This document shows positions 32,969-43,299 of a stretch of DNA of 64,000 nt, in pieces. The position numbers were made by a program, and so were the translations under genes. The stretch covers positions 62,001-126,000 of the forward strand of contig JAKJHU010000136.1 in the NCBI GenBank assembly GCA_022316685.1, in the 5' to 3' direction. The notes under the pieces were generated by a model, which was given only the letters and a program-made list of their open reading frames with translations, did not search any database and was not told the DNA's origin. Within the stretch, counting starts at the first letter, position 1, and each line of letters opens with the position of its first letter. Source of the stretch: Progne subis subis. Taxonomy: Eukaryota > Chordata > Aves > Passeriformes > Hirundinidae.

Positions 32969-33026
32969 TGTGAGGAATAAAATAAAAAGGGTGCAGAGTA
33001 ATAGGAGTTTATAATAAGTTGAACGG
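32969..33026 (+). repeat. E4 3' LTR, first segment
   Basis: These are the first 58 bases of the 3' LTR, matching 23458-23514, cut off by the start of E5 at 33027. Confidence 0.9.
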
Positions 33027-33677
33027 TGTCCTGGGGTGACTGTGTATCCCCAATCGTCTGTTGGGTGCAGGGGGGAGGGCAAGCGCGGTTTGTTTTTCCC
33101 CAGGAAAACTCTGCTCCTCGGAGTGACCTTGAAGTGGGGGAGCTGGAACTCGGCGAGACTGAAGAAGCTCTGTTGTTTTTTTCCCGGGCAGTTAGTTAGT
33201 TTAGTGCTAGCATAGTTAGACGCTGTAGAATAGCTGAAGCTTTTTGCTTTTTTTTTCTTTCTTCTTTTTTTCCTTTTTTTCTTTCCTTTTTTCTTTTTTT
33301 TTGCCCTCTCCTCGGAACTGTTCCAACCTCTCCGGACTGAGGACCTGGGGAAGCACCGGGGGCCTCCACAGGGGACCCACCCCACCGAGACCACCAAGAC
33401 CAGCCCTGCACATCTTTTTTTTTTCCAACGTCAGCGGAGAGAGAGTGGTGGAGCACACTGACAATCTTCAAGAGGAGAGACTTTCTTTAAGTTTGTTATC
33501 CCTCCGTAAGCGGCACGAAGCTCTTGTCATTGGGTATTGTGCTGGGAGTGCTTTTCCTGTTTAATAAACAGGTTTTTTCCACTTCTCTCTGAGGAAGTTT
33601 TTTCCCGAACCGGTTGGGGGAGGGGGAGAGGGGAGCCCCTTGGGAGGATTTCTCCCAAAATCTGCCTGAAACCACCA
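33027..33677 (+). repeat. E5 5' LTR
   Basis: The LTR runs from TGTCCTGGGG to ACCACCA. It contains a long T/C-rich tract at about 33240-33303 and an AATAAA at about 33562. It pairs with 38558-39211. Confidence 0.9.
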
Positions 33678-33686
33678 CAAACTTCC

Positions 33687-33704
33687 TGGCGCCCAACGTG
33701 GGGC
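33687..33704 (+). other. E5 primer binding site, tRNA-Lys1,2 type
   Basis: TGGCGCCCAACGTGGGGC is the primer site form known for tRNA-Lys1,2. It lies nine bases after the LTR. Confidence 0.88.
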
Positions 33705-33757
33705 TCGAGAGAGTGGAAAAACCCTCTACTGATTAGTATTTAGCAGAGTCAGTAAAT

Positions 33758-35039
33758 ATGCTGTTTGAACTCATGTCTCTTGGGGTGGGGGCCTTGATGT
33801 GTTTTGGATCCTTAGGCTTCTTTGAGGTCTTAATACCTTTGTGGTCCTTAGGTTTATTTGCATATCCAGAAATAGCCCCAATATTGTCATTAATACACAG
33901 TTTTTACAGTAGAGGGACGCGGATTAGAGTAACTATTGGCCTTGGCTTAATGATAATAATTTGTAGGAAGTTTATAAAGGTGCTGAGGTCTTTTCCTTCT
34001 ATGTATGGGTCATGGTTATGGTTATTCACCCTGTTTGTGGGAGGAGGAGCAGAGGATGAAGTGTTGCAGTCTTTTGTTTCCTTCTTCTCCTCTGAATCGG
34101 TTGAATCATTGCTGGAGAATATTGAGTTTCCCCTGAGTGTTAAAGAGACCATCTTTCTGGTATGTCATCTGGTAAGCCTCCTCTATACAGTCTGCAGCTT
34201 CTCTAGAATATGGGCTGAGATTTCTAGAGGGGCTGATGAAACTCCTGACCCAGGCAGAGGAAATCCTGAGTGGTGTGGAGAATGGGAGGATATGGGCCAA
34301 CTCCTCAAGGAATTCTCTGACCCTGTAGTCTGGGATTTTCCACGGGAACAAATTCAGAATCCAGTGGAGCTGGGGAAATACCTGAAAGAGAGGTACCATG
34401 ATGGCTCTAAGGGGGAGAAGATCGCTGCAGTAAGCTGGGCCCTGGCATATGCTTATCGCACCTTGCTAGAGACTGTAGGGCAGCAGACAGAGGCAGGGGG
34501 GAAGGGATACAAATCAACAGCTACCCCGGTCACTCAGGCTGCAGCCAACACCCCAGTTATGAAGCCACCAGCTAAACTAGAACCTGAGCCTGAGTGGGCA
34601 GCTAAACCAGACATTAAGCCTAAGCCCCTGGCAGTTGCTCTGGCAAAGAAGCATACACACAAAACCGATCAACCAGTGGACAATGATGACGCAAGAGAAG
34701 GACCTTCTCCAAATCTCAGCAGTGCAGATCAGAGGTTCTGGTACCCAACGTAGACGCTCCCCGGGTAGGGAGAGAGGGTACACTCCACGCGCTGATCTGT
34801 GGTTCTTCCTGCGGGATTGCGGAGAAAATATGAACAGATGGGATGGAAAATCTACGGCTGTCCTGGCACAACGGGTGCGTGAATTGAAGGAAGTCAAGAC
34901 TCAAAGAGGGAGTTTCACCAAAAGGGAAGCGGCTCCAGTTGCCCGTAGCCGAACAGCCAGGTATGACGATGATGACATGCCCGACCCCCTTGAAGGAACC
35001 TCTAAGGCATATGCTCAAGGAAAGGATAACCAGGCTTAG
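33758..35039 (+). pseudogene. gag: E5 gag with hydrophobic N-terminus
   Basis: A 331-codon frame begins 53 bases after the primer site. Residues ~7-35, 57-70, 84-95 and 130-148 are strongly hydrophobic and look like membrane segments, which is unusual for Gag. A capsid-like region follows (DPVVWDFPREQIQNP, then KIAAVSWALAYAYRTL), then a proline/lysine-rich linker. This frame stops at 34753. The likely C-terminal part (LWFFLRDCGENMNRWDG) reads in the overlapping frame 34635-35039 and ends at TAG 35037-35039. Pol continues in that same frame. I see no CCHC knuckle. Confidence 0.7.
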
Positions 35040-37375
35040 AGGGGCCCTGCCTCTAGCCAGGTAGAGGCTAGGGAAAACCGTCTATTTTGGACTGTGTGGA
35101 TTCGTTGGCCTGGCACATCTGAACCACAAAGATATGAGGCCTTGGTTGATACTGGTGCGCAGTGCACATTAATGCCATCAAGACATGTAAGGGCAGAATC
35201 TGTCTCTATTGCTGGTGTGACAGGGGGATCACAGGATTTTACTGTGGTGGAAGCAGATGTGAGCCTAACTGGAAAGGAGTGGGAGAAACACCCTATTGTG
35301 ACTGGCCCAGAGACCCCATGTATTTTGGGCATAGACTTCCTCCAAAATGGGTATTTCAAAGACCCGGAAGGACTCAGGTGGGCATTCGGGAGAGCGGCTG
35401 TAGTAACAGAGGGCATCTGGCAATTGAACACCTTGCCTGGACTGTCCAAGAATCCCTCTGCAGTAGGACTCCTGAAAGTACAAGAACAACGGGTACCAAT
35501 TGCCACTTCTATAGTGCACCGCCGACAGTACAGAACAACTCGAGATGCTGTGATTCCCATCCATAAGATGATTCAAAAGCTGGAGAGCCAAGGGGTGGTT
35601 AGTAAAACTCACTCCCCCTTCAACAGCCCCATTTGGCCTGTGCGCAAATCTGAAGGAGAATGGAGATTGACTGTGGACTACCGTGCCTTGAATGAGGTGA
35701 CATCACCACTGAGTGCTGCTGTGCCAGACATGTTAGAGCTCCAGTACGAGCTGGAGTCCAAGGCAGCAAAATGGTATGCCACAATTGACACTGCCAATGC
35801 ATTTTTCTCCATTCCTTTGGCAGCAGAATGCAGGCCTCAGTTTGCCTTCACCTGGAGGGGCGTGCAGTACACCTGGAACCGACTGCCCCAGGGGTGGAAA
35901 CACAGCCCCACCATCTGCCATGGACTGATCCAGGCTGCACTGGAAAAGGGTGAGGCTCTGGAGCACCTACAGTATATCGATGACATCATTGTGTGGGGGA
36001 ACATGGCAATGGAAGTGTTTGAGAAAGGAGAGAAGATCATCCAAATTCTCCTGAAAGCTGGTTTTGCCATCAAGCAGAGCAAGGTCAAGGGACCTGCCCG
36101 AGAGATCCAGTTCCTGGGAGTAAAGTGGCAAGATGGACGGCAGCAGATTCCTACTGATGTCATCAACAAGATCACAGCGATGTCTCCACCAACCAATAAG
36201 AAGAAGACACAAGCTTTCCTAGGTGCTATAGGATTCTGGAGGATGCATATTCCCGAGTATAGTCAGATTGTGAGCCCTCTTTACCTGGTCACTTGAAAAA
36301 AGAATGATTTCCTCTGGGGCCCTGAGCAGCAACAAGCTTTTGCCCAGATCAAGCAGGAGATTGCTCATGCAGTGGCCCTTGGCCCAGTGAGGACAGGACC
36401 AGATGTGAAGAACGTGCTCTACTCAGCAGCCGGGAACAATGGCCTGTCCTGGAGCCTTTGGCAGAAGGTGCCAGGTGAGACTCGAGGCCGGCCACTAGGA
36501 TTTTGGAGTCGAAGCTACAGAGGGTCTGAAGCCAATTACACCCCAACTGAGAAGGAAATCTTAGCAGCCTATGAAGGAGTTCAAGCTGCCTCGGAGGTGA
36601 TTGGTACAGAGGCGCAACTCCTCCTGGCACCCCGACTGCCTGTGCTGGGGTGGATGTTCAAAGGGGAGGTCCCCTCCACCCATCATGCCACTGATGCCAC
36701 ATGGAGCAAGTGGATTGCTCTTATTACGCAGCGTGCCCGTATGGGTAAACTGAATCGCCCTGGGATTTTGGAAATAATTACCAATTGGCCTGAGGGTGAA
36801 AATTTTGGCCTCACAGATGAAGAACAAGAGCAAGTGACACGGGCTGAAGAGGCTCCACCATACAACCAATTGCCAGCAGAGGAGAAGCATTATGCCCTTT
36901 TCACTGACGGTTCCTGTCGTATTGTAGGGATGAACCGGAAGTGGAAAGCAGCCGTGTGGAGTCCCACACGACAGGTTGCTGAGGCCACTGAAGGAGAGGG
37001 TGGATCAAGTCAACTTGCAGAACTCAAGGCTGTTCAATTGGCCTTGGATATTGCTGAAAGAGAGGGGTGGCCGAGGCTCTACCTCTACACTGATTCATGG
37101 ATGGTAGCCAATGCTCTGTGTGGATGGCTGAAGAGGTGGAAAGAGGCTAATTGGCAGCGTGGAGGGAAACCAATTTGGGCTGCTGAGGAGTGGAAAGACA
37201 TTGCTACAGGATAGGGAGACTACCTGTGAAAGTCCGCCACGTAGATGCCCACATCCCCAAGAGCAGAGCTAATGAAGAGCATCGAAACAACGAGCAGGTA
37301 GATCAGGCAGCAAAAATAGAAGTGTCAAAGATTGATTTAGATTGGGAACAGAAGGGAGAGTTGTTTTTAGCTTGA
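35040..37375 (+). pseudogene. pol: E5 pol: protease, RT, RNase H
   Basis: The protease core (ALVDTGAQCTLMPS, then CILGIDFL) keeps the Asp-Thr-Gly active site. RT has the IDTANAFF palm motif, LPQGWKHSP and YIDD. A TGA at 36294-36296 breaks the RT connection. RNase H shows LFTDGSC, LAELKAVQLAL and LYTDSWMV. After a frame slip near 37205, the HVDAHIPKS tail follows to a TGA at 37373-37375. The protein type is ERVL. Each domain is readable, but the polyprotein is cut by at least two stops and one frameshift. Confidence 0.88.
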
Positions 37376-38219
37376 TGGGCCCATGATGCCTCAGGCCGTC
37401 AGGGTAGAGATGCCACCTATAAGTGGGCCCGAGACCGAGGGGTGGATCTAACCATGGACAGTATTTCTCAGGTTATCCATGACTGTGAGACGTGTGCTGC
37501 CATCAAGCAGGCCAAGCGGGTGAAGCCCCTATGGTATGGCGGGCGATGGTCCAAGTATAAGTACGGGGAAGCCTGGCAGATTGACTACATCACCCTTCCC
37601 CAAACCCGCCAAGGCAAGCGCTACGTGCTCACAATGGTGGAAGCCACTACGGGGTGGCTGGAGACCTACCCTGTGCCCCATGCTACTGCCTGGAACACAA
37701 TCCTGGGCCTAGACAAGCAAATCCTGTGGAGACATGGTACCCCTGAGAGGATTGAGTCTGACAACGGGACTCATTTCAAGAACAGCCTTATTAACACCTG
37801 GGCTAGGGAACATGGCATTGAGTGGGTGTACCATATTCCCTACCATGCACCTGCTGCAGGCAAAGTGGAAAGGCACAATGCATTGTTAAAAACCCAATTG
37901 AAAGCATTGGGGGGGGGGATCTTTCAAGAATTGGGAGCAGCATTTGGCAAAGGCCACCTGGTTGGTCAATACCCGAGGCTCCACAAACCGAGCAGGACCC
38001 GCCCAGGCTGAGCCTCTGCATACAACAGATGGAGATAAAGTCCCAGTGGTGCATGTCAGAGGTCTGTTAGGGAAGACAGTGTGGATCAGGTCTGCCTCAA
38101 GTACAGACAAACCCATTCGTGGGGTTGTCTTTGCTCAGGGACCAGGTTGCACATGGTGGATAATGCAGAAAGATGGAACAACACGATGTGTACCTCAGGG
38201 AGATCTGATTGTTGGGTGA
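37376..38219 (+). pseudogene. pol: E5 integrase
   Basis: The zinc region (HDASGRQG, then CETC) and the core with Asp in WQIDYIT, Asp in ESDNGTH and Glu in GKVERHN read in one frame to about 37905. A run of ten G (37909-37918) shifts the frame. The C-terminal domain (VPVVHVRGLLGKTVWIR) continues in the frame 37944-38219, ending in TGA. Homopolymer slippage or a sequencing error there would explain the break. No env follows. Confidence 0.85.
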
Positions 38220-38557
38220 GAATAATTTGTAAACATCACTGTTTGCTGAATGCTATTGCCATTGTCTGTACATTAAACCATGCAGAATGAAATAGAAGGA
38301 AATGTGTAAGTGAGAGGGTATGTGTTAAGTGTTGAAAGTATGAGCAAGTGTTGAAGGTATGAGTAAGTGAGAGAGGAATCCTGCTGCCCTGCAGCCTGGG
38401 GCCTGGATTCAGTGGCTCAGTGTGGAACGTGACAGGAGCATGACAGGTATTGCTTGTATTGTTTTTTTTTTTTGTGGGGAGAATGGATGGAAGTTTTATG
38501 TGGAATATACATTGGTTCTGTCTGTAAGTCAACGATATGGGGATAAGGGGTGGAAGA
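38220..38557 (+). other. E5 3' untranslated region and purine tract
   Basis: About 340 bases lie between the pol stop and the 3' LTR. They contain two near repeats of AAGTGTTGAA(A/G)GTATGAG (around 38329 and 38347) and the purine-rich GGGGATAAGGGGTGGAAGA (38539-38557) that abuts the LTR. No env is present. Confidence 0.7.
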
Positions 38558-39211
38558 TGTCCTGGGGTGACTGTGTATCCCCAATCGTCTGTTGGGTGCA
38601 GGGGGGAGGGCAAGCGTGGTTTGTTTTTCCCCAGGAAAACTCTGCTCCTCGGACTGACCTTGAAGCGGGGGAGCTGGAACTCGGCGAGACTGAAGAAGCT
38701 CTGTTGTTTTTTTTTCTCCCGGGCAGTTAGTTTAGTGCTAGCATAGTTAGACGCTGTAGAATAGCTGAAGCTTTTTGCTTTTTGCTTTTTTTTTCTTTCT
38801 TCTTTTTTTCCTTTTTTTCTTTCCTTTTTTCTTTTTTTTTGCCCTCTCCTCGGAACTGTTCCAACCTCTCCGGACTGAGGACCTGGGGAAGCACCGGGGG
38901 GCCTCCACAGGGGACCCACCCCACCGAGACCACCAAGACCAGCCCTGCACATCTTTTTTTTCCAACGTCAGCAGAGAGAGAGTGGTGGAGCACACTGACA
39001 ATCTTCAAGAGGAGTCTTTCTTTAAGTTTGTTATCCCTCCGTAAGCGGCACGAAGCTCTTGTCATCGGGTATTGTGCTGGGGGTGCTTTGCCTGTTTAAT
39101 AAACAGGTTTTTTCCACTTCTCTCTGAGGAAGTTTTTTCCCGAACCGGTTGGGGGAGGGGAGAGGGGAGCCCCTTGGGAGGATTTCTCCCAAAATCTGCC
39201 TGAAACCACCA
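38558..39211 (+). repeat. E5 3' LTR
   Basis: This LTR pairs with 33027-33677, with a handful of substitutions and small length changes in the T-rich tract. It ends at ACCACCA, after which E4 LTR sequence resumes. Confidence 0.9.
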
Positions 39212-40039
39212 CTGTCTGTATTAATGTTCTTTGTTACCAAGGTTAATAAGTTAAACAATTGCCTGTATTAATGTTCCTTGTTATCAGTTCTGAGTACCAA
39301 TGTTATCTTTCCCTTGTACCCCCAGACTACAGTTCTGAACCTAGTGTTGTGCATTCCCCTTACCTTATTCCAAGTTAGGCTCCAAAACTCCATAGTTCTT
39401 TCCCAGTTCCTCCTTACCTTGTTCCAAGTTAAGCATCCGCTGCTCCCCGGTTGGCCCGCTGAGCTATCAACGCCGCATGTGTCTCATCTGCCACCACGTA
39501 CATCAAAGCACTTGACACCGCCTGCCTCCCACCAGCTCCTCCTCATCTGCTCATCAAATTGAAGGCACCGCCCAGATCCCGACTACTCTCCATCTAGCAC
39601 CACCCAGTATGGAAATAAGGGAGACTCCCAAGGTGCACCTCTCAACCGGAAGTGTGGTAAATACCAACAACCCCTAATAACAACGAGCCGACACAAACTC
39701 CAACAAAATGAGAGGCATCAGCGGGGAAGGAAGACCTTCAAGCATCCGTAAGTCCCTTTTGATGAATCTCTAGGTTCTCACTCTGACCTAAGAAGCACCT
39801 ACTGGGAGACACCCCCCAGGCCAAAACAAGCTAAGAGCGAGACCTAGGGGACTCCTGTGAGGCAAGGCTCCTGACTCTGCAGGGTGAGCAGCAGATTCGT
39901 CAAAGACCTCCTCCTCAGCGGTGACCATTGGGGGCAGCGGTGGCATAGGCGTTCCCCCGAGCCATTCCTTTTAAAAGAGCTGGAAAATAAAGGCATTAAA
40001 AGGAGTAAAAACGATCTCCTGCCCTGTTCCTTTATAACA
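39212..40039 (+). repeat. E4 3' LTR, second segment
   Basis: This matches 23515-24344 of the 5' LTR with about 17 differences by eye, ending in TTTATAACA. The CCTC duplicate and E3 gag follow. Confidence 0.9.
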
Positions 40040-40043
40040 CCTC
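40040..40043. repeat. Target site duplication of E4, right
   Basis: This is the second CCTC copy, after the end of the E4 3' LTR and before E3 gag resumes. Confidence 0.9.
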
Positions 40044-41376
40044 TGTCCGTGATTGCTTTAACGATTGCTTGTACGTCTTCAGGATTTACCGGTGAATACG
40101 TTTCCCACTCAGACTGGAAAAGCCAGTGCGGCCGATGGACCCCAATCGGCACATGCCATTTTTATCTTCCTCCAGTCTGTGAGAGGAGTTCTTTCTTTTT
40201 CTGACTTCCCCTCAACCCAAGTAGAAACATTGTTATTACTAATTTTATATATTGTTACTTCCTCTTTGTCAGAGCCGGAGCCAGAATCGGCAGCAGAGGA
40301 CTGGCTGTCCCAGTCCTCTGAGCTGGAGTCCGATTCAGAGCCCGAAGTCGACTGACTGGCTGCTTCCGGGCTCCGGAGCCTTTTGGTTGAGCTCCGACCC
40401 TGCCCCTTTCTCTCAGGGCTGGGCTGTCCCTTCCCTCTTGGCTCCCGCCCCTTTCCCTCAGGGCTGGGCCACTCCTTCCCCCTGGGCAGCCGTCCCTTTC
40501 TCTCAGGGCTGAGCTGCCCCTTTCTCCCCGCCTTTAAACTGTGTACCTTAAAAGAATCTTTTTGGCAAAGATTAGCTTTAACTCCCCCTTTGAGTTCTTC
40601 CCCTTTCTTCTGCTCGTGCGCGTCCGTGTTATCAAACGAACTGTCTTTGTTTTTGTTGGCAACAAGCACACTATTTAAAAGACCTTCTTTGTTTTCTGTC
40701 TCCTTGTTATCTAACAAATGTTTCAGTCCAACTACATTCCCGTTCTCTCTCAGGGAGCCAGTGCAACTCACTGCGGCATAGGGTGGGGGTCCCTCCTCAG
40801 CCCCCCCAACAGCGATCCCATGGCAGCATTCCTGGCTTCCTCAGTTAAACCATCCCAAAACAATTTTGCTTGTGTTTTTCCTTCAGCAGGTAATTCTGGG
40901 CTTGAAGCCTTTGGAGGGAGATTTTGCTCCTCCAAGTTTCTGCAGTCAGCAGAACCAATCTTATCAGTAGTCTGAACACAGTCATTGACCTTCAGACCGC
41001 ATTTTTCTACACTCTGATAATCCTCTGAAAAAGCTTTATCTGGAACAGTTTGCGTTGCTGCGCCTACACCGAGCTGCGGCATAAATTTTAGACAATTTTG
41101 TGCAGCTTTCCAGGTCTCCTGCTCTTGCAGAGCCTTTTTCAAAGCTTGCACGACTTTTTCCCATGCCTTAAGATTTTTCCCCGAGCCAGAAGACATTGTG
41201 TCTTCAGCAAGAGCTTTTGTGCATTGATCCCATATATCTGGGTGGAGAATGTCCACTGGCCGGTCAATGACTTCAAGATGCAAAAGCCTCGTCACTGCGA
41301 GGGTAAAATCTTTTGCTTTACAATCAATCCCCCATTGTTTATGAATCTGAGATACGACCTTCATGAGAGCTTCCAT
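40044..41376 (-). pseudogene. gag: E3 gag, upstream part (matrix to capsid start)
   Basis: Gag begins at the ATG at 41376, about 100 bases after the primer site. A 202-codon frame (41376-40768) carries a matrix-like N-terminus (KVVSQIHKQWGID). A linker rich in charged, Pro and Ser residues reads in the frame 40771-40109, with SPERKGRLPRGKEW-type repeats near 40390-40500. The capsid start (WETYSPVNPEDVQAIVKAI) reads in the frame 40152-40044. E4 then interrupts the frame, and capsid continues at 23453. Frame shifts occur near 40770 and 40130. Confidence 0.83.
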
Positions 41377-41474
41377 CCTCCTCCCACGGGTCCGGGGCGT
41401 CCCCCTCGCTGAGCTGGCCCCGCCGCTCGGCCGTCATTCACCCGTCCAGGCGACTCCCGTTCTCCCGGGTGATG

Positions 41475-41493
41475 TCCCGGGTTTTCGGCACCA
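41475..41493 (-). other. E3 primer binding site, tRNA-Phe type with one extra A
   Basis: The minus strand reads TGGTGCCGAAAACCCGGGA two bases after the LTR. It matches the tRNA-Phe 3' end complement except for one additional A. Confidence 0.82.
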
Positions 41494-41495
41494 CT

Positions 41496-41790
41496 TGCTG
41501 CCTCCGCTGAGGCGTAGCGACCTGGTTCCAGGAACGACACGGCAGCCACACCCAGGCTGCTCGGGCCAACAGCTCACAGACACCAGTGTGGTGGACGGCA
41601 AATGGCGTTTTATTAGCTGATTACATGGAGTTATAAAACCTCTGTTTGCTATATCACTTCCGTCCGCTTACAGTACAAATTACGTGTTGCTTACCTTTTC
41701 AAGGACACTAAACAACTAAGTGTTGAGAGAGGGGTTCTGTCTACCTGTACAACGCGATATCTTCCGACCGCCTGTCCCTAATCGCCCACA
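41496..41790 (-). repeat. E3 5' LTR
   Basis: This is a 295-bp LTR that pairs with 17273-17568 at roughly 91% identity by eye. Its outer TGTGGGCG edge at 41790 is followed by CGACCC, the probable target duplicate. Confidence 0.87.
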
Positions 41791-42429
41791 CGACCCCCTG
41801 CAATCAGCCATGTAACCCTGGTCCCGGCCTTTCAGAGGTGTGGGCTCAGGAGTTCTGGAGCTGGGTGTGAGCCCTCCCTGTCCTTAGGACTCGGGCCCCC
41901 AGCCCCTTACGCCTTGAGCTCGACTGCCTGGCTGTTGAGTCTTGTTCCTGCAGCAGTGGGGGAGGCTGAGCTCTGTGGTTTTAGGCATGACAGAGTGAGA
42001 AGAGCAAAAAGTATGAGCCCAAGAAGGGCTACTGAAAGGCCCTCTGGGCCAAGGGCATTCCTGGCATTCCAGAGGCAGGGGTCCATGAGGGAGCGGTGGG
42101 CATCTGCAGGGTGCCACGGCTGGCTTTGCGCTGGGCGGCCTTCCTGCGTGCAGGGCTGTGTCTTTGCTTTGCTGCCATTGGCCTTTTGCTGTTGTGCTCC
42201 TTTGGCTGCCTGGAGAGAGGGGCAGCCCTCTAAGGAGGGTGAAATCTGACAGGGAAAGTCTCCAAAACCTGAGGGTGGAAGTGGAGCACTCCCAGCCCTC
42301 AGCCCATGCTGTAAGCAGGCCAGAGCCTTTTCCCCAGCCCCGGTGGCTTTTTGCCTGCTGCTGGCCCCTGGCCAGCATAACCTACTGGACTTGGGGTGAG
42401 TCAGTGCGGGTCTGGCTGGTGCCCCTTGA
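41791..42429. other. Flank of E3, no gene seen
   Basis: GC-rich single-copy-looking sequence. Frames of about 110-160 codons exist on both strands, but none shows a recognisable domain or splice pattern. Confidence 0.35.
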
Positions 42430-42780
42430 TTAGCTGGTGGGACAGGAGGGTCACTGAGGGAAAGGTGGGTGTCCCAAGTGATGTTGAAGGGACATGTGTG
42501 TCACTGAGTGGATACTAGGTTCCCAGAGCAGGTTGCAGGTGCCTTATGTGTCACTGAAGGGAAGGCAGGTGCCCCGTGTGTGGCTGAGGTGTCATGAAGG
42601 TCTCTGAATGCCAGGCACCTGCATGCCACTGAGGGGATCAGAGGGTCACCGAGGGGGAAGTGGGTGGCAGCTGCTCTGGATTCCACTGAGCGGTGACAGG
42701 GGCGGTCACCGACGGGAGGCGGGTGTCTGTCGTGTCCCTCAGGGTACGTCGGGTTGCTGCGGGAACGTCAGCGTCACTCG
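42430..42780. repeat. Degenerate minisatellite (GTCACTGAGGG-type)
   Basis: Phrases such as GTGTCACTGAGGG, CAGGTGCC and GTGTGTGGCTGAG recur at roughly 40-50-base spacing. A related block lies at 43300-43560. Confidence 0.6.
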
Positions 42781-43100
42781 AGGGGGAGACGGGCACGCCG
42801 CGTGGCGCTGAGCAGACGTGCCGCCGGCCGCAGGGCCGCGATGGCCGCTGAGGGGACGTGGGCGCGCCCTGGGGCAGACGGCAGGGGGAGGGGCGGGCGG
42901 GTCCCCGCTGCGCCGCCGCCGCCCGCTCCCCGCCGCAGGGGGGCGTTTCCCGCCCAGGCGCGGGCGGCCCCGGCCCGCCGCTGCCCTCAGCCACGGGCCG
43001 GGAACTCGAGCCCGCTGGGGCTGCCCCTCTGGGCCAGGCGCCGGGCCGCCTTCCAGAAGCGCCCTGTGCTTCTCAGCGCTCTTGTCCTCTGCGACCACAA
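42760..43100. promoter_or_regulatory. CpG-rich block
   Basis: This region is dense in CG dinucleotides (for example GCCGCCGGCCGCAGGGCCGCG) and very GC-rich compared with its surroundings, like a CpG island. No transcription unit can be tied to it with confidence. It also lies inside a minisatellite region, so composition alone may explain it. Confidence 0.4.
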
Positions 43101-43299
43101 CCTCTTCCTAAACAGTGTTCACTTTTGTTCCCGAGGCTAGATGTACTGTGCATCTGCTTTTTACATGTATTTCTACCTGTCTGAAAAAGATACAAGTTGT
43201 TTAGAGCACTAAGTGCCCAGATTGGTCCTGTCCACCTATGAACGCAAGTATTTGACCTCCCAATCCATGAAACCAAAGCCCAGCTTAGATGCAGAGCTG

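Larger units (their letters stand above)
33027..39211 (+). mobile_element. ERV E5, ERVL-like, inserted in the E4 3' LTR
   Basis: This 6.2-kb element has LTRs at 33027-33677 and 38558-39211, a tRNA-Lys-type primer site, gag, and pol with protease, RT, RNase H and integrase. It has no env. The YIDD RT, the VKVRHVDAHIPKS region after RNase H and the general order mark it as class III/ERVL-like. The LTRs differ by about 1-2% plus small indels by eye, so it is the youngest layer. No target duplication is visible against the uninterrupted E4 5' LTR near 23510. Pol and gag carry several stops and frame slips. Confidence 0.9.
23458..40039 (+). mobile_element. ERV E4, gammaretrovirus-like, inserted in E3 gag
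   Basis: This plus-strand provirus has an 887-bp 5' LTR (23458-24344), a tRNA-Pro-type primer site, a long leader, gag, a UAG, pol, env, a purine tract and a 3' LTR. The 3' LTR is split by E5 into 32969-33026 and 39212-40039. Without E5 it is about 10.4 kb. It has 4-bp flanks CCTC on both sides. Gag with one zinc knuckle, the UAG between gag and pol in the same frame, and the primer site all point to class I/gamma. The LTRs differ by about 2% by eye. Gag, pol and env each carry frameshifts. Confidence 0.93.
17273..41790 (-). mobile_element. ERV E3, outer element of the nest
   Basis: This minus-strand provirus has ~296-bp LTRs at 17273-17568 and 41496-41790, a tRNA-Phe-type primer site, and gag, protease, RT-RNase H, integrase and env in order. 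Its own length without inserts is about 7.9 kb; E4 occupies 23458-40039 inside its gag. Flanks GGACCC (17267-17272) and CGACCC (41791-41796) match at 5 of 6 positions, which fits a mutated 6-bp duplication. Gag with two zinc knuckles and the RT/integrase type indicate class II (ERVK-like). The env is of the gamma/type-D kind, so the element is recombinant. The two LTRs differ by about 9% by eye, making it the oldest of the three. Confidence 0.9.

Noticed and set aside
32948..33564. Lys-rich or Phe-rich frames at the E5 LTRs
   Set aside because: They arise from the T/C-rich tract of the LTR read on one strand or the other; the same happens at 38236-39099.
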